A stretch of DNA of 64,000 nt from Roseibium algicola (GTDB lineage: Bacteria > Pseudomonadota > Alphaproteobacteria > Rhizobiales > Stappiaceae). The translations under genes and the position numbers were made by a program. Below are positions 1-9,137 of this stretch, piece by piece; the first letter of the stretch is position 1, and every line of letters starts with the position of its first letter. The DNA lies in contig NZ_CP019630.1 of the NCBI RefSeq assembly GCF_001999245.1, positions 5,113,001 to 5,177,000 on the forward strand, in the 5' to 3' direction. The notes below the pieces were generated by a model that saw only the letters and a program-made list of their open reading frames with translations, had not been told where the DNA came from and did no database searches.

Positions 1-212
1 TTTTTATCCGACATGAACAGCGGCGTTTCACAGCACACGCAATCGTAACGGCCGATGAGCTTGTTGTCCCAGTAGGGACCGGTGAAAGGGCGCTCGGTGC
101 CGGATTGGCGGGTCACATAGAACTGCTCGGGTGTAAGCTGCTCCATCCATTCGGCGGTGGTCTTCCTGATGGGGGGAGATGCTTTTTCGTGGCGGGTGGT
201 TTCGTCGCTCAT
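1..212 (-). CDS. msrB: Peptide-methionine (R)-S-oxide reductase MsrB, N-terminal part
   Basis: MsrB reduces methionine-R-sulfoxide in oxidised proteins in the cytosol. Only the first 70 codons are in the window; the 3' end runs off the left edge. A variable N-terminal stretch of about 20 residues leads into the family core [17 protein letters not shown] (residues 31-47), followed by [11 protein letters not shown], in which C58 and C61 form the first CxxC of the usual zinc site. The catalytic Cys lies beyond the edge. The ATG at 212 has an AAGGA Shine-Dalgarno just upstream. Identity is firm from the core motif; completeness cannot be judged. Confidence 0.9.
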   Translation of the reverse strand, partial: MSDETTRHEKASPPIRKTTAEWMEQLTPEQFYVTRQSGTERPFTGPYWDNKLIGRYDCVCCETPLFMSDK

Positions 213-378
213 TCGGCATTCCTTATTTGATGTTTTTCCCAGAGATAGGGGCGTGCACAGGTTGCTGCAAGCCGGAGCAGATAACGGTTTCGTCAATCGT
301 CACCTGCGGAGCCAGGCCGGGTTTCATCCGTTCATGGATTGGAAGGTGCTCTTGATTGTCGCCGTGAAAGGTCCGGGG

Positions 379-1419
379 CTAGCGAGCCAGGTGGCTTAAG
401 GATGTCTTCACCCGGTTACCGCCTTCCTGTCTCGCCTGAAAAACGCAGTTTTCGGCAGCGGCGAGGAGAAATTCCGAGCTTTCCGAGACCCCCGTCTGTT
501 CCACGACCGCGCAAGCCGCACCGACGGAGGCCGTCATGACGCCATTGCCGGCGGTATTTTCCGGGTTGGGAATGCCAAGGTCCTGAATGGCTACGTGCAG
601 ATACGCGCTGATAGTCTCGGCGCCCATTTCGTGAGTTCTTGGAAGGAGGAGAGAAAATTCCGCCGTTGCCGTTCGTGCGGCGATATCTGCCGGACGGCGC
701 GCGGTCTCCTTCAGGGTATCGGCTACCCTGGTCAGGCAATCCTCGGCAGCGCTCGGTCCGAACCGCTCCACCAGAGCTTCGAAACGGTCGAGAGACACCT
801 TGATCAGACTGGTGTGGGTCTTTTCACGCAAGGCGATCGCCCATTCCCGTTTCAGGCCATCCTCGAAGGCACGGCGGTTGAGAAGTCCGGTGAGCGGATC
901 CGTCTGGGTTGCCGCATCCAGCAGGCTTTCCAGCTCCTTGCGTTTGGAAATGCTGCGGAAATAGACCGCGAATGCGTAAGGCTTGCCGGCGGCATCTTCC
1001 AGAAGATGCGTGGTCACCTCCGCCCAGACCATCGGGCCGAAGGCGGAACGGAGCTGAAGATCTGCATGGGGAAGGGGGGCGTCGGCATCGCCGCTGCCGG
1101 AAAGGATCCGGTGCAGAAGATCTGCATCGGTGTTCGGGCTGGCCAGATAGACCAGGTCGCTCAGGTGATCGACCAGTTTGTCAGCACTCCATCCGAACAT
1201 GCGCTCGGTTGCAGGAGAGATGAAAGCGGGCGTGCCGTCCAGTCCGATCAAAACAATGGCTTCATTGCCAAGTTTGACGAGCGTTTCAAAGTCGATGTTG
1301 GACGGGCGGAGCAGCTCCGTTCCCGAAGGCGTATCCCTATTGCTACCCAACACCATCTTCTGTGCCTCGCTCGAATTCCGTGGCAACGCATTCCCGAATT
1401 GAAACTGAACGGTATTCAC
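379..1419 (-). CDS. PAS domain protein with degenerate GGDEF domain
   Basis: A 346-residue cytosolic protein without membrane segments. Residues about 42-160 form a PAS sensor domain and 165-340 a GGDEF-fold domain that begins with the classic DPLTGLLNRRAF (174-185). The active-site signature is lost: the position of GG[D/E]EF reads ATAEF (251-255), and the metal-binding region reads KVSLDRFEAL instead of DxDxFK. By family knowledge it should not make c-di-GMP and may instead act as a c-di-GMP, GTP or protein-binding receptor; this is inference. It lies alone between msrB (same strand) and the mrp operon (divergent). A second possible start is the ATG at residue 22. Confidence 0.8.
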   Translation of the reverse strand: MNTVQFQFGNALPRNSSEAQKMVLGSNRDTPSGTELLRPSNIDFETLVKLGNEAIVLIGLDGTPAFISPATERMFGWSADKLVDHLSDLVYLASPNTDADLLHRILSGSGDADAPLPHADLQLRSAFGPMVWAEVTTHLLEDAAGKPYAFAVYFRSISKRKELESLLDAATQTDPLTGLLNRRAFEDGLKREWAIALREKTHTSLIKVSLDRFEALVERFGPSAAEDCLTRVADTLKETARRPADIAARTATAEFSLLLPRTHEMGAETISAYLHVAIQDLGIPNPENTAGNGVMTASVGAACAVVEQTGVSESSEFLLAAAENCVFQARQEGGNRVKTSLSHLAR

Positions 1420-1773
1420 GCTTTGAAATCAAGTGGCAAGCTGCCTTTCTTGGGTGCAGACGGAGGTGGTTTGACCCGAGTGTGAATGTTGTCGGGTGTA
1501 TTGCGGGCGCGGATACCTCAAGTTTCGGCCGTGATACGTTTTCAGCACAGAATAAATCTGTGAGATCCCTACTTGTCAGTCCTGCCCCTGACAAAAGCGC
1601 TCATGTGACGCGGGTGAATTTACCGAAAATCGACAGACATACGCTTGAACACGTAAATTCAACTGCCTAAGACATGTCATAACCCATCGGGACCGTTATT
1701 ATCCGGCGGATCGGGGCTGATTCGAGCAGGCCCGTTTCCGTCGTTTCTTTAAAAACCGTGACGAAAGATCAGC
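1420..1773. other. Divergent intergenic region upstream of mrpA
   Basis: 354 bases between the PAS-GGDEF gene and mrpA with no convincing gene. A 7-bp perfect inverted repeat TTGTCAG/CTGACAA with an 8-base loop lies at 1573-1594. A possible sigma-70-type promoter for mrp is TTGAAC at 1645-1650, a 17-base spacer, then TAAGAC at 1668-1673; this is a weak match. mrpA has only a weak Shine-Dalgarno (GAAAGATC). Confidence 0.4.
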
Positions 1774-4164
1774 ATGACGCCAGCCTTGATCGACGACACC
1801 ACTCTCTATGCCGTCCTCGCGCCCTTTGCTGCGGCTGTGGTTGCGCCTTTTCTGACCCGCTGGTTCAAGCACAACGCAGCCTGGCTGCTTGCTATCGTGC
1901 CGGCTTTGATCTTCCTGCATTTCACAGGGTTCGTCGAACCCGTGTCAAAAGGGGAAAGCTTCGTTGCGGCAAAGGCCTGGGCGCCCAGCTATGGTGTGAA
2001 CTTTTCCGTCTATGTCGATGGATTGTCGACGCTGTTCGCCTTGCTGATTTCAGGCATCGGAACCTTCATCATTCTGTATGCCGGCGGCTATCTCAAAGGC
2101 CACCCGCAGCAGGGCCGGTTCTTCTCGTTCCTGTTGATGTTCATGGGGTCGATGCTCGGCCTCGTGCTCGGCAACAACCTGATTTCCCTGTTTATCTTCT
2201 GGGAACTGACGTCGATCACGTCCTTCCTGCTGATCGGCTTCGATCACCTGCGCGCCGCGTCCCGCCGGGCCGCGCTGCAGGCGCTCGTGGTCACGGGCGG
2301 CGGCGGCCTGGCCCTGCTGGCCGGTTTCATCCTGATCATCTCCGCCACGGGTGAAATCGAGATGTCGGTGCTGCTGGCCTCGCCGGACATCATCAAGGAT
2401 ACCACGCTCTACGTGCCGATCTTCTTCCTGGTTCTGGGCGGCGCCTTCACCAAGTCGGCGCAGTTTCCGTTCCATTTCTGGCTTCCCAACGCCATGGAAG
2501 CGCCGACACCTGTTTCCGCCTATCTGCATTCGGCAACCATGGTGAAGGCCGGCGTCTATCTTTTGATGCGCATGCATCCGCTGCTGGGGGGGACAGAACT
2601 CTGGACAACGGTCCTGCCGCTGTTCGGTGGCATAACACTGCTGGTGGGCACGATCCTGGCGGTGCGCCAGACCGACCTGAAGCTGATGCTTGCCTACACG
2701 ACCGTGGCATCGCTCGGGCTCCTTGTCATGTTGACCGGGACCAGCCAGGAAAAGGCGCTCGAAGGCGCTGTCCTTTATCTTCTCGCGCACTCCCTGTTCA
2801 AGGGCGCGCTCTTCATGGTCGCCGGCACGATCGATCACGAAGCCGGTACGCGTGACATCACGAAGCTGGGCGGCTTGCGTTCGGCCATGCCGATCACGTT
2901 TACAGCTGCCTGTCTTGCGGCGCTGTCCATGGCCGGCCTGCCGCCTTTCATCGGCTTCATTGCCAAGGAAGTACTTTACTACGGCACCTGGGGCTGGCTG
3001 GAACTCGGTCTGCCCATCACCATCACTGCTGTTGTCGGCAATGCCTTGATGCTGGTGATTGCAGCCGCGGTCGCCATCAAGCCCTTCCTTGGTCCGAAAG
3101 TGGAAACGCCGAAACATGCGCACGAGGGACCAGTTCTGCTGTTTGCCGGTCCGGTGTTCCTGTCTGTGACCGGCCTAGGGCTGGCCCTGATTGCGCATAC
3201 GACTGGTGAACTGTTCATCGGGCCGACCCTGTCTTCACTTCTCGGCAAGACGACGCAAATCGAACTGCATCTGTTGCCGACGTCGATCAACGCGCCGCTG
3301 CTGTTGTCGCTGGTCACCATCGGTCTCGGGATTGCTCTGTTTACCCAGATCGACCGCCTGCGCGGGCTGATCGGCTCCGTCCTGTCAGCGATCGGTTGGG
3401 GACCAGACAAGGGGTTCGACCAGTTCGTGGCCGGTATTGTCGGATTGTCCTGGCGGATCACGCGCCTGCTGCAGTCGGGCAAAATGCAGACCTACATGAT
3501 GCTGACCTTCATCTTCACGGGCGCTGCGGTGCTGTTGCCGGGCTTCCTGACCGACAGCCTGCCGGCAATGCCGAAGATGCCGGACTATCGCTTCTATGAA
3601 TGGGGCATCCTGCTGATCGCCTTCTTCGGGTTGATCGCCGTACTTGTCGCCAACACCCGCCTGACTGCCATCGTGTCTCTCGGCATCCAGGGCTTTGCGG
3701 TTGCCTTGATCTTCATGATGTTCGGCGCGCCGGATCTCTCCTTCACCCAGTTCATGGTGGAGACGCTGTCGGTCGTCATCCTTGCTCTGGTCATGACAAG
3801 ACTGAACCTGTCGCCCAGTGACCACCGGCATGGTCTTGCCGCGATTGTCACCGGGATTGTCGCGATCGGTGTCGGTCTCGGCCTGACGCTGACGCTGCTT
3901 GCGATCACGCAGCAGCCTTTCGACAGCCGCTTGTCCGACTTCTTCGCCCAGTTCAGCCGCTCCATTGCCCATGGCCGGAATATCGTCAACGTGATCATCG
4001 TCGACTTCCGCGGCTTTGATACGCTGGGCGAAATCGCCGTGGTGGTTCTGGCCGGGCTTTGTGTTCTGGCGCTCATCCGGGTGCGGACGAAGCCCGAAAA
4101 ACCGATCGAGAAACCGAAGACGGTCGCACCGCCCACACCGGCCCAGACTGGGGAGGCTCACTGA
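1774..4164 (+). CDS. mrpA: Na+/H+ antiporter subunit A (MrpA/PhaA/MnhA)
   Basis: Largest subunit of the multisubunit Mrp monovalent cation/proton antiporter in the inner membrane, homologous to complex I NuoL. The 796-residue protein is almost entirely hydrophobic helices. A proton-conducting antiporter module spans about residues 120-420 (HFWLPNAMEAPTPVSAYLHS around 230-250). The C-terminal MbhD/DUF4040-like module includes MMFGAPDLSFTQFMVETLSV near 650. The length matches stand-alone MrpA (about 800), so the MrpA/MrpB fusion seen in some alphaproteobacterial Mrp operons is absent here. It is the first gene of a complete mrpABCDEFG operon; its TGA overlaps the mrpB ATG by one base. Confidence 0.96.
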   Translation: MTPALIDDTTLYAVLAPFAAAVVAPFLTRWFKHNAAWLLAIVPALIFLHFTGFVEPVSKGESFVAAKAWAPSYGVNFSVYVDGLSTLFALLISGIGTFIILYAGGYLKGHPQQGRFFSFLLMFMGSMLGLVLGNNLISLFIFWELTSITSFLLIGFDHLRAASRRAALQALVVTGGGGLALLAGFILIISATGEIEMSVLLASPDIIKDTTLYVPIFFLVLGGAFTKSAQFPFHFWLPNAMEAPTPVSAYLHSATMVKAGVYLLMRMHPLLGGTELWTTVLPLFGGITLLVGTILAVRQTDLKLMLAYTTVASLGLLVMLTGTSQEKALEGAVLYLLAHSLFKGALFMVAGTIDHEAGTRDITKLGGLRSAMPITFTAACLAALSMAGLPPFIGFIAKEVLYYGTWGWLELGLPITITAVVGNALMLVIAAAVAIKPFLGPKVETPKHAHEGPVLLFAGPVFLSVTGLGLALIAHTTGELFIGPTLSSLLGKTTQIELHLLPTSINAPLLLSLVTIGLGIALFTQIDRLRGLIGSVLSAIGWGPDKGFDQFVAGIVGLSWRITRLLQSGKMQTYMMLTFIFTGAAVLLPGFLTDSLPAMPKMPDYRFYEWGILLIAFFGLIAVLVANTRLTAIVSLGIQGFAVALIFMMFGAPDLSFTQFMVETLSVVILALVMTRLNLSPSDHRHGLAAIVTGIVAIGVGLGLTLTLLAITQQPFDSRLSDFFAQFSRSIAHGRNIVNVIIVDFRGFDTLGEIAVVVLAGLCVLALIRVRTKPEKPIEKPKTVAPPTPAQTGEAH

Positions 4165-4583
4165 TGCGTACGATCATCTTCCGCACCATTGCGCCCTATC
4201 TGTCCGCGCTGATGGTGCTGTTTTCGATCTTCGTGCTGCTGCGCGGCCATAACGAGCCGGGTGGTGGGTTTATCGGCGGCCTGATTGCCGCATCGGCGTT
4301 GGCGATTTTTGGTATCGCCTGCGGTGTTGCTTCCGTTCGCCGCGCCATCGTGTTCCACCCGATGGGGGTATCCGGTTTCGGACTGTTCCTGGCGGCTGTG
4401 GCAGGCATCCCGTCGATATTCAAGGCGCAGGCCTTCATGACCAGCCAGTGGCTGGAGGTACATGTTTTCGGCGTGGAGATCGCCTTGTCGACGCCGTTGT
4501 TCTTCGACATTGGCGTTTACCTGGTGGTGGTGGGTGCCATCGGCTCCATTGCATTGGCGCTTGAAGAAAGGGAGGCCGACTGA
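4164..4583 (+). CDS. mrpB: Na+/H+ antiporter subunit B (MrpB/MnhB)
   Basis: A 139-residue membrane subunit of the Mrp antiporter. It begins MRTIIFRTIAPYLSALMVL and carries the MnhB hallmark RGHNEPGGGFIGGL near residues 27-40, followed by three further hydrophobic segments. The ATG at 4164 uses the last base of the mrpA stop codon, implying translational coupling. An in-frame extension upstream exists but would run inside mrpA, so the overlapping start is preferred. Its TGA overlaps the mrpC ATG by one base. Confidence 0.96.
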   Translation: MRTIIFRTIAPYLSALMVLFSIFVLLRGHNEPGGGFIGGLIAASALAIFGIACGVASVRRAIVFHPMGVSGFGLFLAAVAGIPSIFKAQAFMTSQWLEVHVFGVEIALSTPLFFDIGVYLVVVGAIGSIALALEEREAD

Positions 4584-4960
4584 TGGAAACCGGCGTTGTC
4601 ATCCTGATTGGCCTGTTCTTCACCGTGGCCGTCTACCTGATGCTGTCCAAGCAGCTTGTGCGCATTCTTCTGGGTATCGCCATTCTGGGCAATGCCGTGA
4701 ACATGCTCATCTTTACCAACGGGCGCCTGACGCGCGAGGTTCCGCCGCTCATTCCGGAACATCTCTATGCTCCGGAAACCGCGACGGCCAATCCGTTGCC
4801 GCAGGCACTGGTGCTGACGGCTATCGTCATTTCCTTCTCGTTCTTTGCGTTTCTGCTGGTGCTGGCCTTCCGGGCCTACCAGGAACTTGGCACCGATGAA
4901 GTCAACGAAATGCGCATCGCCGAACCCGAACACGACCAAACTCCGCCGCAAGGGTACTAA
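4583..4960 (+). CDS. mrpC: Na+/H+ antiporter subunit C (MrpC, NuoK-like)
   Basis: A 125-residue NuoK-like membrane subunit. Three predicted transmembrane helices and the family region YLMLSKQLVRILLGIAILGN (residues 13-32), with the membrane-embedded polar residues typical of the K-like subunits, identify it. It starts one base inside the mrpB stop codon and ends 5 bases before mrpD. In known Mrp complexes MrpC sits between the A and D proton-channel subunits. Confidence 0.96.
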   Translation: METGVVILIGLFFTVAVYLMLSKQLVRILLGIAILGNAVNMLIFTNGRLTREVPPLIPEHLYAPETATANPLPQALVLTAIVISFSFFAFLLVLAFRAYQELGTDEVNEMRIAEPEHDQTPPQGY

Positions 4961-4965
4961 GCTAC

Positions 4966-6555
4966 ATGGCCGGTTCTTCCGTTTCCGTCGATCTTTCCCA
5001 GGCCATGGTCACTACGCCCGTTGCGGCGGGTGACTGGCTGGTGGTCGCGCCTTCGCTGATCACAATCCTGGGCGGTGCGCTGTGCCTGATGCTGCGCAAG
5101 AACACCGATCTGCAGCCGAAAGTCGGCATCGGTTTCCTGGCACTGCTGGTGCTGGCTAACCTTGCCCTGCTGATCCGGGTGCTCGATCATGGTGTCATCA
5201 CCATGGTGATGGGCAGCTGGCTGCCGCCGTTCGGCATTGCCTTCACAGTGGATACGCTTGGTGTCACGCTGTCACTGATCGGCTCAATCGTGGCCTTCTG
5301 TGCGGGTGTTTTCGGCGCAGCCACCGTTGACAGCACAGGACGCAGATATGGTTTTTATCCATTCCTGCTTCTGCTGATGACGGGTGTTTGCGGCGCGTTC
5401 CTGACCGGGGATGTGTTCAACCTCTATGTCTGGTTCGAAGTTCTGCTGATTTCGTCCTACGGGCTTCTGGTCCTCGGCAACGACAGGATCCAGCTTGACG
5501 GCGCGGTCAAATACGGTGTCCTGAACCTGATCGGCACGAACCTTTTCCTGATCGCGACAGGTCTGCTTTACGGAATTTTCGGCACGCTCAACATGGCGGA
5601 CCTCGCCATGAAGGTTGCCGCCCTGGAAAATCCGGCTTCCGGCACGCTGGCAACGGTTGCCGCGCTCTATTTCCTCGCCTTTGCCATGAAAGCGGCCGCG
5701 TTCCCGGTCAATTTCTGGTTGCCTGCGTCCTACCACACGCCCAACGTGGTGGTGTCGGCGGTATTTGCAGGCCTTCTGACCAAGGTTGGCGTTTATGCGC
5801 TGATCCGCATCTTTGTTCTGATCCTGCCGGCCTCCCGCGGCTATATGGCCGATGTGATCGCGCTGGTTGCCATCGCCACCCTGCTGACAGGGGCGATCGG
5901 AGCTCTGGCGCAGAGTGAAGTACGGCGGCTGCTCGGCTATGTGGTCATTGCCGGTATCGGGTCGATGCTCGCCGGTGTTGCGGTTGGTTCGACGCTGGCA
6001 GTCTCGGGTGCCATTTTCTACGCGGTCCATTCGATCATCGTCATGACGGCGCTTTATATGGCAGCGGGCATCATGAACATGATGGGCGGTTCCTACGACC
6101 TGAGGCAGCTGGGTGGGCTCTATCAAAAGAGTGCGGTGTTCGCAGCCGTGTTCCTGGTACTTGGTTTTGCCGTTTCGGGTCTGCCACCATTCTCCGGTTT
6201 CTGGCCCAAGGTCATTCTTGTGGATGCGGCCTTCGCAGACGGCCGGACCTGGCTGGGTGCTGCCATTCTTGTCAGCGGGTTCCTGACAACCATGGCGATG
6301 GGCCGGGTCTGGATCTTCGCCTTCTGGCGTGGTGGACCTGAAGGCACTACTGACGGGCAGGCAGTTGCCGTGACGGGCGAGGGCGGCGCGCAACTTTCTG
6401 GAGCCGCAGTCTGGTTGCCACTCGGCATTCTGACTGCGCTTGTTGTCTATTTCGGCCTGCAGCCGGAATGGATGCTGGAGCTTTCAACGCGAGGGGCAAG
6501 CGGCATTGTTGAACCGCTCGGCTACCTGCGTTCAGTCTTTGGGGGCCAGGGATGA
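4966..6555 (+). CDS. mrpD: Na+/H+ antiporter subunit D (MrpD, NuoN-like)
   Basis: A 529-residue NuoN/NuoM-type antiporter subunit with about 14 membrane helices. The proton-antiporter core spans residues about 130-430 and includes VWFEVLLISSYGLLVLG and AAAFPVNFWLPASYHTPNVV, with the glutamate and lysine positions expected for the proton path. The start is 5 bases after the mrpC stop. The end overlaps mrpE by 4 bases (ATGA). It is the second of the two large proton-translocating subunits. Confidence 0.96.
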   Translation: MAGSSVSVDLSQAMVTTPVAAGDWLVVAPSLITILGGALCLMLRKNTDLQPKVGIGFLALLVLANLALLIRVLDHGVITMVMGSWLPPFGIAFTVDTLGVTLSLIGSIVAFCAGVFGAATVDSTGRRYGFYPFLLLLMTGVCGAFLTGDVFNLYVWFEVLLISSYGLLVLGNDRIQLDGAVKYGVLNLIGTNLFLIATGLLYGIFGTLNMADLAMKVAALENPASGTLATVAALYFLAFAMKAAAFPVNFWLPASYHTPNVVVSAVFAGLLTKVGVYALIRIFVLILPASRGYMADVIALVAIATLLTGAIGALAQSEVRRLLGYVVIAGIGSMLAGVAVGSTLAVSGAIFYAVHSIIVMTALYMAAGIMNMMGGSYDLRQLGGLYQKSAVFAAVFLVLGFAVSGLPPFSGFWPKVILVDAAFADGRTWLGAAILVSGFLTTMAMGRVWIFAFWRGGPEGTTDGQAVAVTGEGGAQLSGAAVWLPLGILTALVVYFGLQPEWMLELSTRGASGIVEPLGYLRSVFGGQG

Positions 6556-7028
6556 CCAGTCTCTTTCTCATCAACATTCTTCTGATGCTGGCTTGGGGAG
6601 CTGTCACGGGCAGCTTCTCTGAAGTCAATCTGGCCTTCGGTTTCGTGCTCAGTTTCGGCGCGCTTTACCTGATCCGGGAACAGGTCGGTACTGCCGCCTA
6701 TTTCCAGCGGGTCTCCAAGGGCTTCGGTCTGGCTGTGCTCTTCGTCTATGAACTGGTGCTGTCGGCCTGGCGGGTTGCGATCATCGTGCTCAAGCCGAAG
6801 ATCAAGTTGCAGCCGGGCATCATCGCGTTTCCGCTGACAGTGGACAGGGATTTTGAAATCACGATGCTGGCCAATCTGATCACCCTGACGCCGGGCACAT
6901 TGTCCGTTGATGTCTCCGACGACCGGAAGACGCTTTATGTGCACTGTATCGACGTGCCTGACCCGCAAGCCACAATCGACGACATCAAGAACGGTTTTGA
7001 ACGCAAGATCCTGGAGGTGTTCAGATGA
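6552..7028 (+). CDS. mrpE: Na+/H+ antiporter subunit E (MrpE)
   Basis: A 158-residue MNHE-family subunit with two to three N-terminal helices (residues 4-80) and a small cytosolic C-terminal domain. The family signature [20 protein letters not shown] lies near residues 115-134, followed by LYVHCIDV. It overlaps both neighbours by 4 bases (ATGA), consistent with strict co-translation in the mrp operon. MrpE supports assembly of the complex and contributes to the cation path in known systems. Confidence 0.95.
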   Translation: MTSLFLINILLMLAWGAVTGSFSEVNLAFGFVLSFGALYLIREQVGTAAYFQRVSKGFGLAVLFVYELVLSAWRVAIIVLKPKIKLQPGIIAFPLTVDRDFEITMLANLITLTPGTLSVDVSDDRKTLYVHCIDVPDPQATIDDIKNGFERKILEVFR

Positions 7029-7381
7029 CACCGTTTGAGACCTTTTCTTCCGGTTTCCTGGAAATCAGCGTCAAGATCGCGCTGGCTCTGTTGACGATTT
7101 CCTTCATCATCATCGTCGTGCGGACGGTCAAGGGACCGAGCCTTCCGGACCGTGTTGTCGCCCTGGACATGCTGGTCGCGGTGGGGATCGGCTTTATCGC
7201 GGCCATCGGCGTTTCCACCGGCTTTTATCTTTACATCGACATTGCGATTACGCTCGGCCTCGTCGGCTTCCTGGCAACCGTCGCTTTCGCACGCTTCGTC
7301 CTGAACCGCGGCCTTGCCGGCGACAAGACGATCATGGACGAAGTCGAAGAGAGCATTAAGCGCAGGGAGGCGGGACAATGA
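7025..7381 (+). CDS. mrpF: Na+/H+ antiporter subunit F (MrpF)
   Basis: A 118-residue MrpF/PhaF-family protein. Three transmembrane helices are visible; the conserved loop [18 protein letters not shown] after helix 1 is diagnostic. The charged C-terminal tail is somewhat longer than in Bacillus MrpF. It overlaps mrpE and mrpG by 4 bases each. Confidence 0.95.
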   Translation: MTPFETFSSGFLEISVKIALALLTISFIIIVVRTVKGPSLPDRVVALDMLVAVGIGFIAAIGVSTGFYLYIDIAITLGLVGFLATVAFARFVLNRGLAGDKTIMDEVEESIKRREAGQ

Positions 7382-7722
7382 ATGCTGCCGTTGAAATCAT
7401 CACCGGTATCATGCTGGTCGTCGGTGCTTCCTTCGCACTGGTCGCATCGATCGGTATCATCCGTCTGAAAGATGTTTACATGCGAATGCATGCGGCCTCC
7501 AAGGCGGGTACTCTGGGGTCGGGCGTGATGTTGCTTGCGCTGGCAGTTCATGCTGGCGATCTGGCCGTTGTCACACGGGCAATCGCCGGAGTCGTATTCT
7601 TCCTGCTCACCGCCCCAATTTCGGCTCATTTGTTGGCAAAAGCTGCATACGCAGCCGGCTACCGTCCCTGTGCCGATACCAAGGAAGATGCCCTTGCAAA
7701 AACTGTCCGGCCGAAAAGCTGA
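7378..7722 (+). CDS. mrpG: Na+/H+ antiporter subunit G (MrpG)
   Basis: A 114-residue PhaG/MnhG-family subunit with three membrane helices and the family segment [20 protein letters not shown] (residues 26-45). It is the last gene of the operon, so all seven subunits of a group-1 type Mrp antiporter are present, in canonical order. No strong intrinsic terminator is visible directly after it. Confidence 0.95.
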   Translation: MNAAVEIITGIMLVVGASFALVASIGIIRLKDVYMRMHAASKAGTLGSGVMLLALAVHAGDLAVVTRAIAGVVFFLLTAPISAHLLAKAAYAAGYRPCADTKEDALAKTVRPKS

Positions 7723-8038
7723 GGCATGGTGTGCGGCAATGGTCCTGAAAGACAGATTTCCTGACAATACTATCGGTTCATTGTCGAAATAGGTGCGTTA
7801 GGTATAGCCAATATTTGTACAATTTGATTTTTATTGCTTCTGATCGATTTTTATTTGAATTACGGGGTTGTCGTTCAACGAAAGCGGCGATATAAGGCTG
7901 TGACGATTGCCTGCAAAGTAGAATCGTTTTTGATTTCTGGGCCCGCAAGTAACTGAATTTCTAGTTCCGCTTTCGGCAGACATTTTTTGCAGGTAAACCA
8001 CAAAGCTAATTTTGAAATCAGTAGAGAACGGGTGAAAT
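7723..8038. promoter_or_regulatory. AT-rich leader upstream of mucR
   Basis: 316 bases with no gene. The stretch at about 7805-7862 and the approach to 8030 are clearly richer in A+T than the flanking genes, with several T-tracts. MucR/Ros proteins are known to bind AT-rich DNA, often in their own promoter, so autoregulation here is plausible but inferred. No clear -35/-10 pair was assigned. Confidence 0.4.
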
Positions 8039-8455
8039 ATGACTGACAGTCCGGTGGATGCGAATCTGATTGATCTTACGGCAGACATCGTCTCAGCCTA
8101 TGTGAGCAACAACACCGTTGCGTCAACAGATCTGCCAGGCCTGATCAACGAAGTTTACGGCGCGCTGCAGAGAACTGCCAGCACTTCCACCGAGCCGGAG
8201 CCGGAGCCGCTGAAGCCTGCCGTGCCGGTGAAGAAGTCGGTCATGCCCGACTACATCATCTGCCTGGAAGACGGCAAGAAGTTCAAGTCGCTGAAGCGCC
8301 ACCTGCGCACGCACTACAACATGACCCCGGAAGAATACCGCGAGAAGTGGGACCTGGGTGCCGATTACCCGATGGTTGCACCGAACTATGCGGCTGCCCG
8401 TTCGGAACTGGCCAAGAAGATGGGCCTCGGCCAGCAGCGCAAGCGCTCCAAGTAA
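8039..8455 (+). CDS. mucR: MucR/Ros family transcriptional regulator with variant zinc finger
   Basis: A 138-residue Ros/MucR-type DNA-binding regulator, a global, H-NS-like factor controlling exopolysaccharide, motility and cell-cycle genes in related bacteria. The N-terminal oligomerisation region (residues 8-45, [15 protein letters not shown]) and the C-terminal finger with [19 protein letters not shown] and [10 protein letters not shown] are clear. The usual second zinc ligand Cys is replaced: the finger reads C75-x2-D78-x9-H88-x3-H92, a Cys-Asp-His-His set. It is followed by a strong intrinsic terminator. Confidence 0.95.
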   Translation: MTDSPVDANLIDLTADIVSAYVSNNTVASTDLPGLINEVYGALQRTASTSTEPEPEPLKPAVPVKKSVMPDYIICLEDGKKFKSLKRHLRTHYNMTPEEYREKWDLGADYPMVAPNYAAARSELAKKMGLGQQRKRSK

Positions 8456-8480
8456 ATCCTTCGGCCTAAGTCGAGTACAA

Positions 8481-8510
8481 AAGAGCTGCCCATGGGCAGC
8501 TCTTTTTTTG
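8481..8510 (+). terminator. Rho-independent terminator of mucR
   Basis: A perfect 10-bp stem AAGAGCTGCC (8481-8490) pairs with GGCAGCTCTT (8495-8504) around a CATG loop that can itself close further. The T tract continues to 8509. It begins 25 bases after the mucR stop. Confidence 0.92.
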
Positions 8511-8608
8511 TTTTGTGATGGAGATCTTCAGCTGATTGCGGATGGCGCTCGGTGTGAGCGCAACTGAAGCACTTGCCGAAAGAGCAGAGTGATCAAATTG
8601 AAGGGTTC

Positions 8609-9040
8609 TCAGGCTGCTGCCAGAGCTCCTTGCGCGTCGCTGCGGATGCGTCCGACCATCGATTTGAGACCGTTGGAGCGCTGCGGCGTCAGGTGCTCCT
8701 GCAGACCCAGTTTGGCAAAAATACCTTCGACGTCCGTGTCAAGAATGTCCTGCGCGGTCTTGCCACTGAATAAAGAGGTGACGATGGCCACGAGCCCTTG
8801 CACGATAAGCGCATCGCTGTCGCCCCGGAAACTGAGCACAGGTGTGCCGTCGCCCGTCTTGTCGATGGAGGTGATCAGCCAGACCTGCGACACACAACCG
8901 CGCACCTTGTTGGCATCGGTCTTTTCGGCGTCGGCAAGATCAGGCATCTCCTTGCCAAGGTCGATGAGGTATTTGTAGCGATCTTCCCAGTCGTCGAGAA
9001 AATCAAACGTCTCAAGGATTTCGCTCAAGGTTGTGGTCAT
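8609..9040 (-). CDS. sufE: SufE family cysteine desulfurase sulfur acceptor
   Basis: A 143-residue cytosolic SufE protein, which takes persulfide sulfur from the SufS cysteine desulfurase and passes it to the Fe-S scaffold. The signature KVRGCVSQVWL (residues 45-55) contains the acceptor cysteine C49, and LSGKT-like FSGKTAQDIL follows in the second half as in the family. Length is normal. It stands alone here, converging with mucR; no other suf genes are in the window. Confidence 0.94.
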   Translation of the reverse strand: MTTTLSEILETFDFLDDWEDRYKYLIDLGKEMPDLADAEKTDANKVRGCVSQVWLITSIDKTGDGTPVLSFRGDSDALIVQGLVAIVTSLFSGKTAQDILDTDVEGIFAKLGLQEHLTPQRSNGLKSMVGRIRSDAQGALAAA

Positions 9041-9137
9041 GGCACCGGTCTTTGAAGGTCTTGTCCGCCTTCATATAACTCGTGAGCGGCAAAGTGCAAA
9101 TGCCGACAGGTGCGAGAGAGGGGGGAGAATAAAGATA

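Noticed and set aside
1774-4583. Fused mrpA-mrpB, as in some alphaproteobacterial Mrp operons
   Set aside because: A stop codon and an overlapping ATG separate two products of normal MrpA and MrpB length.
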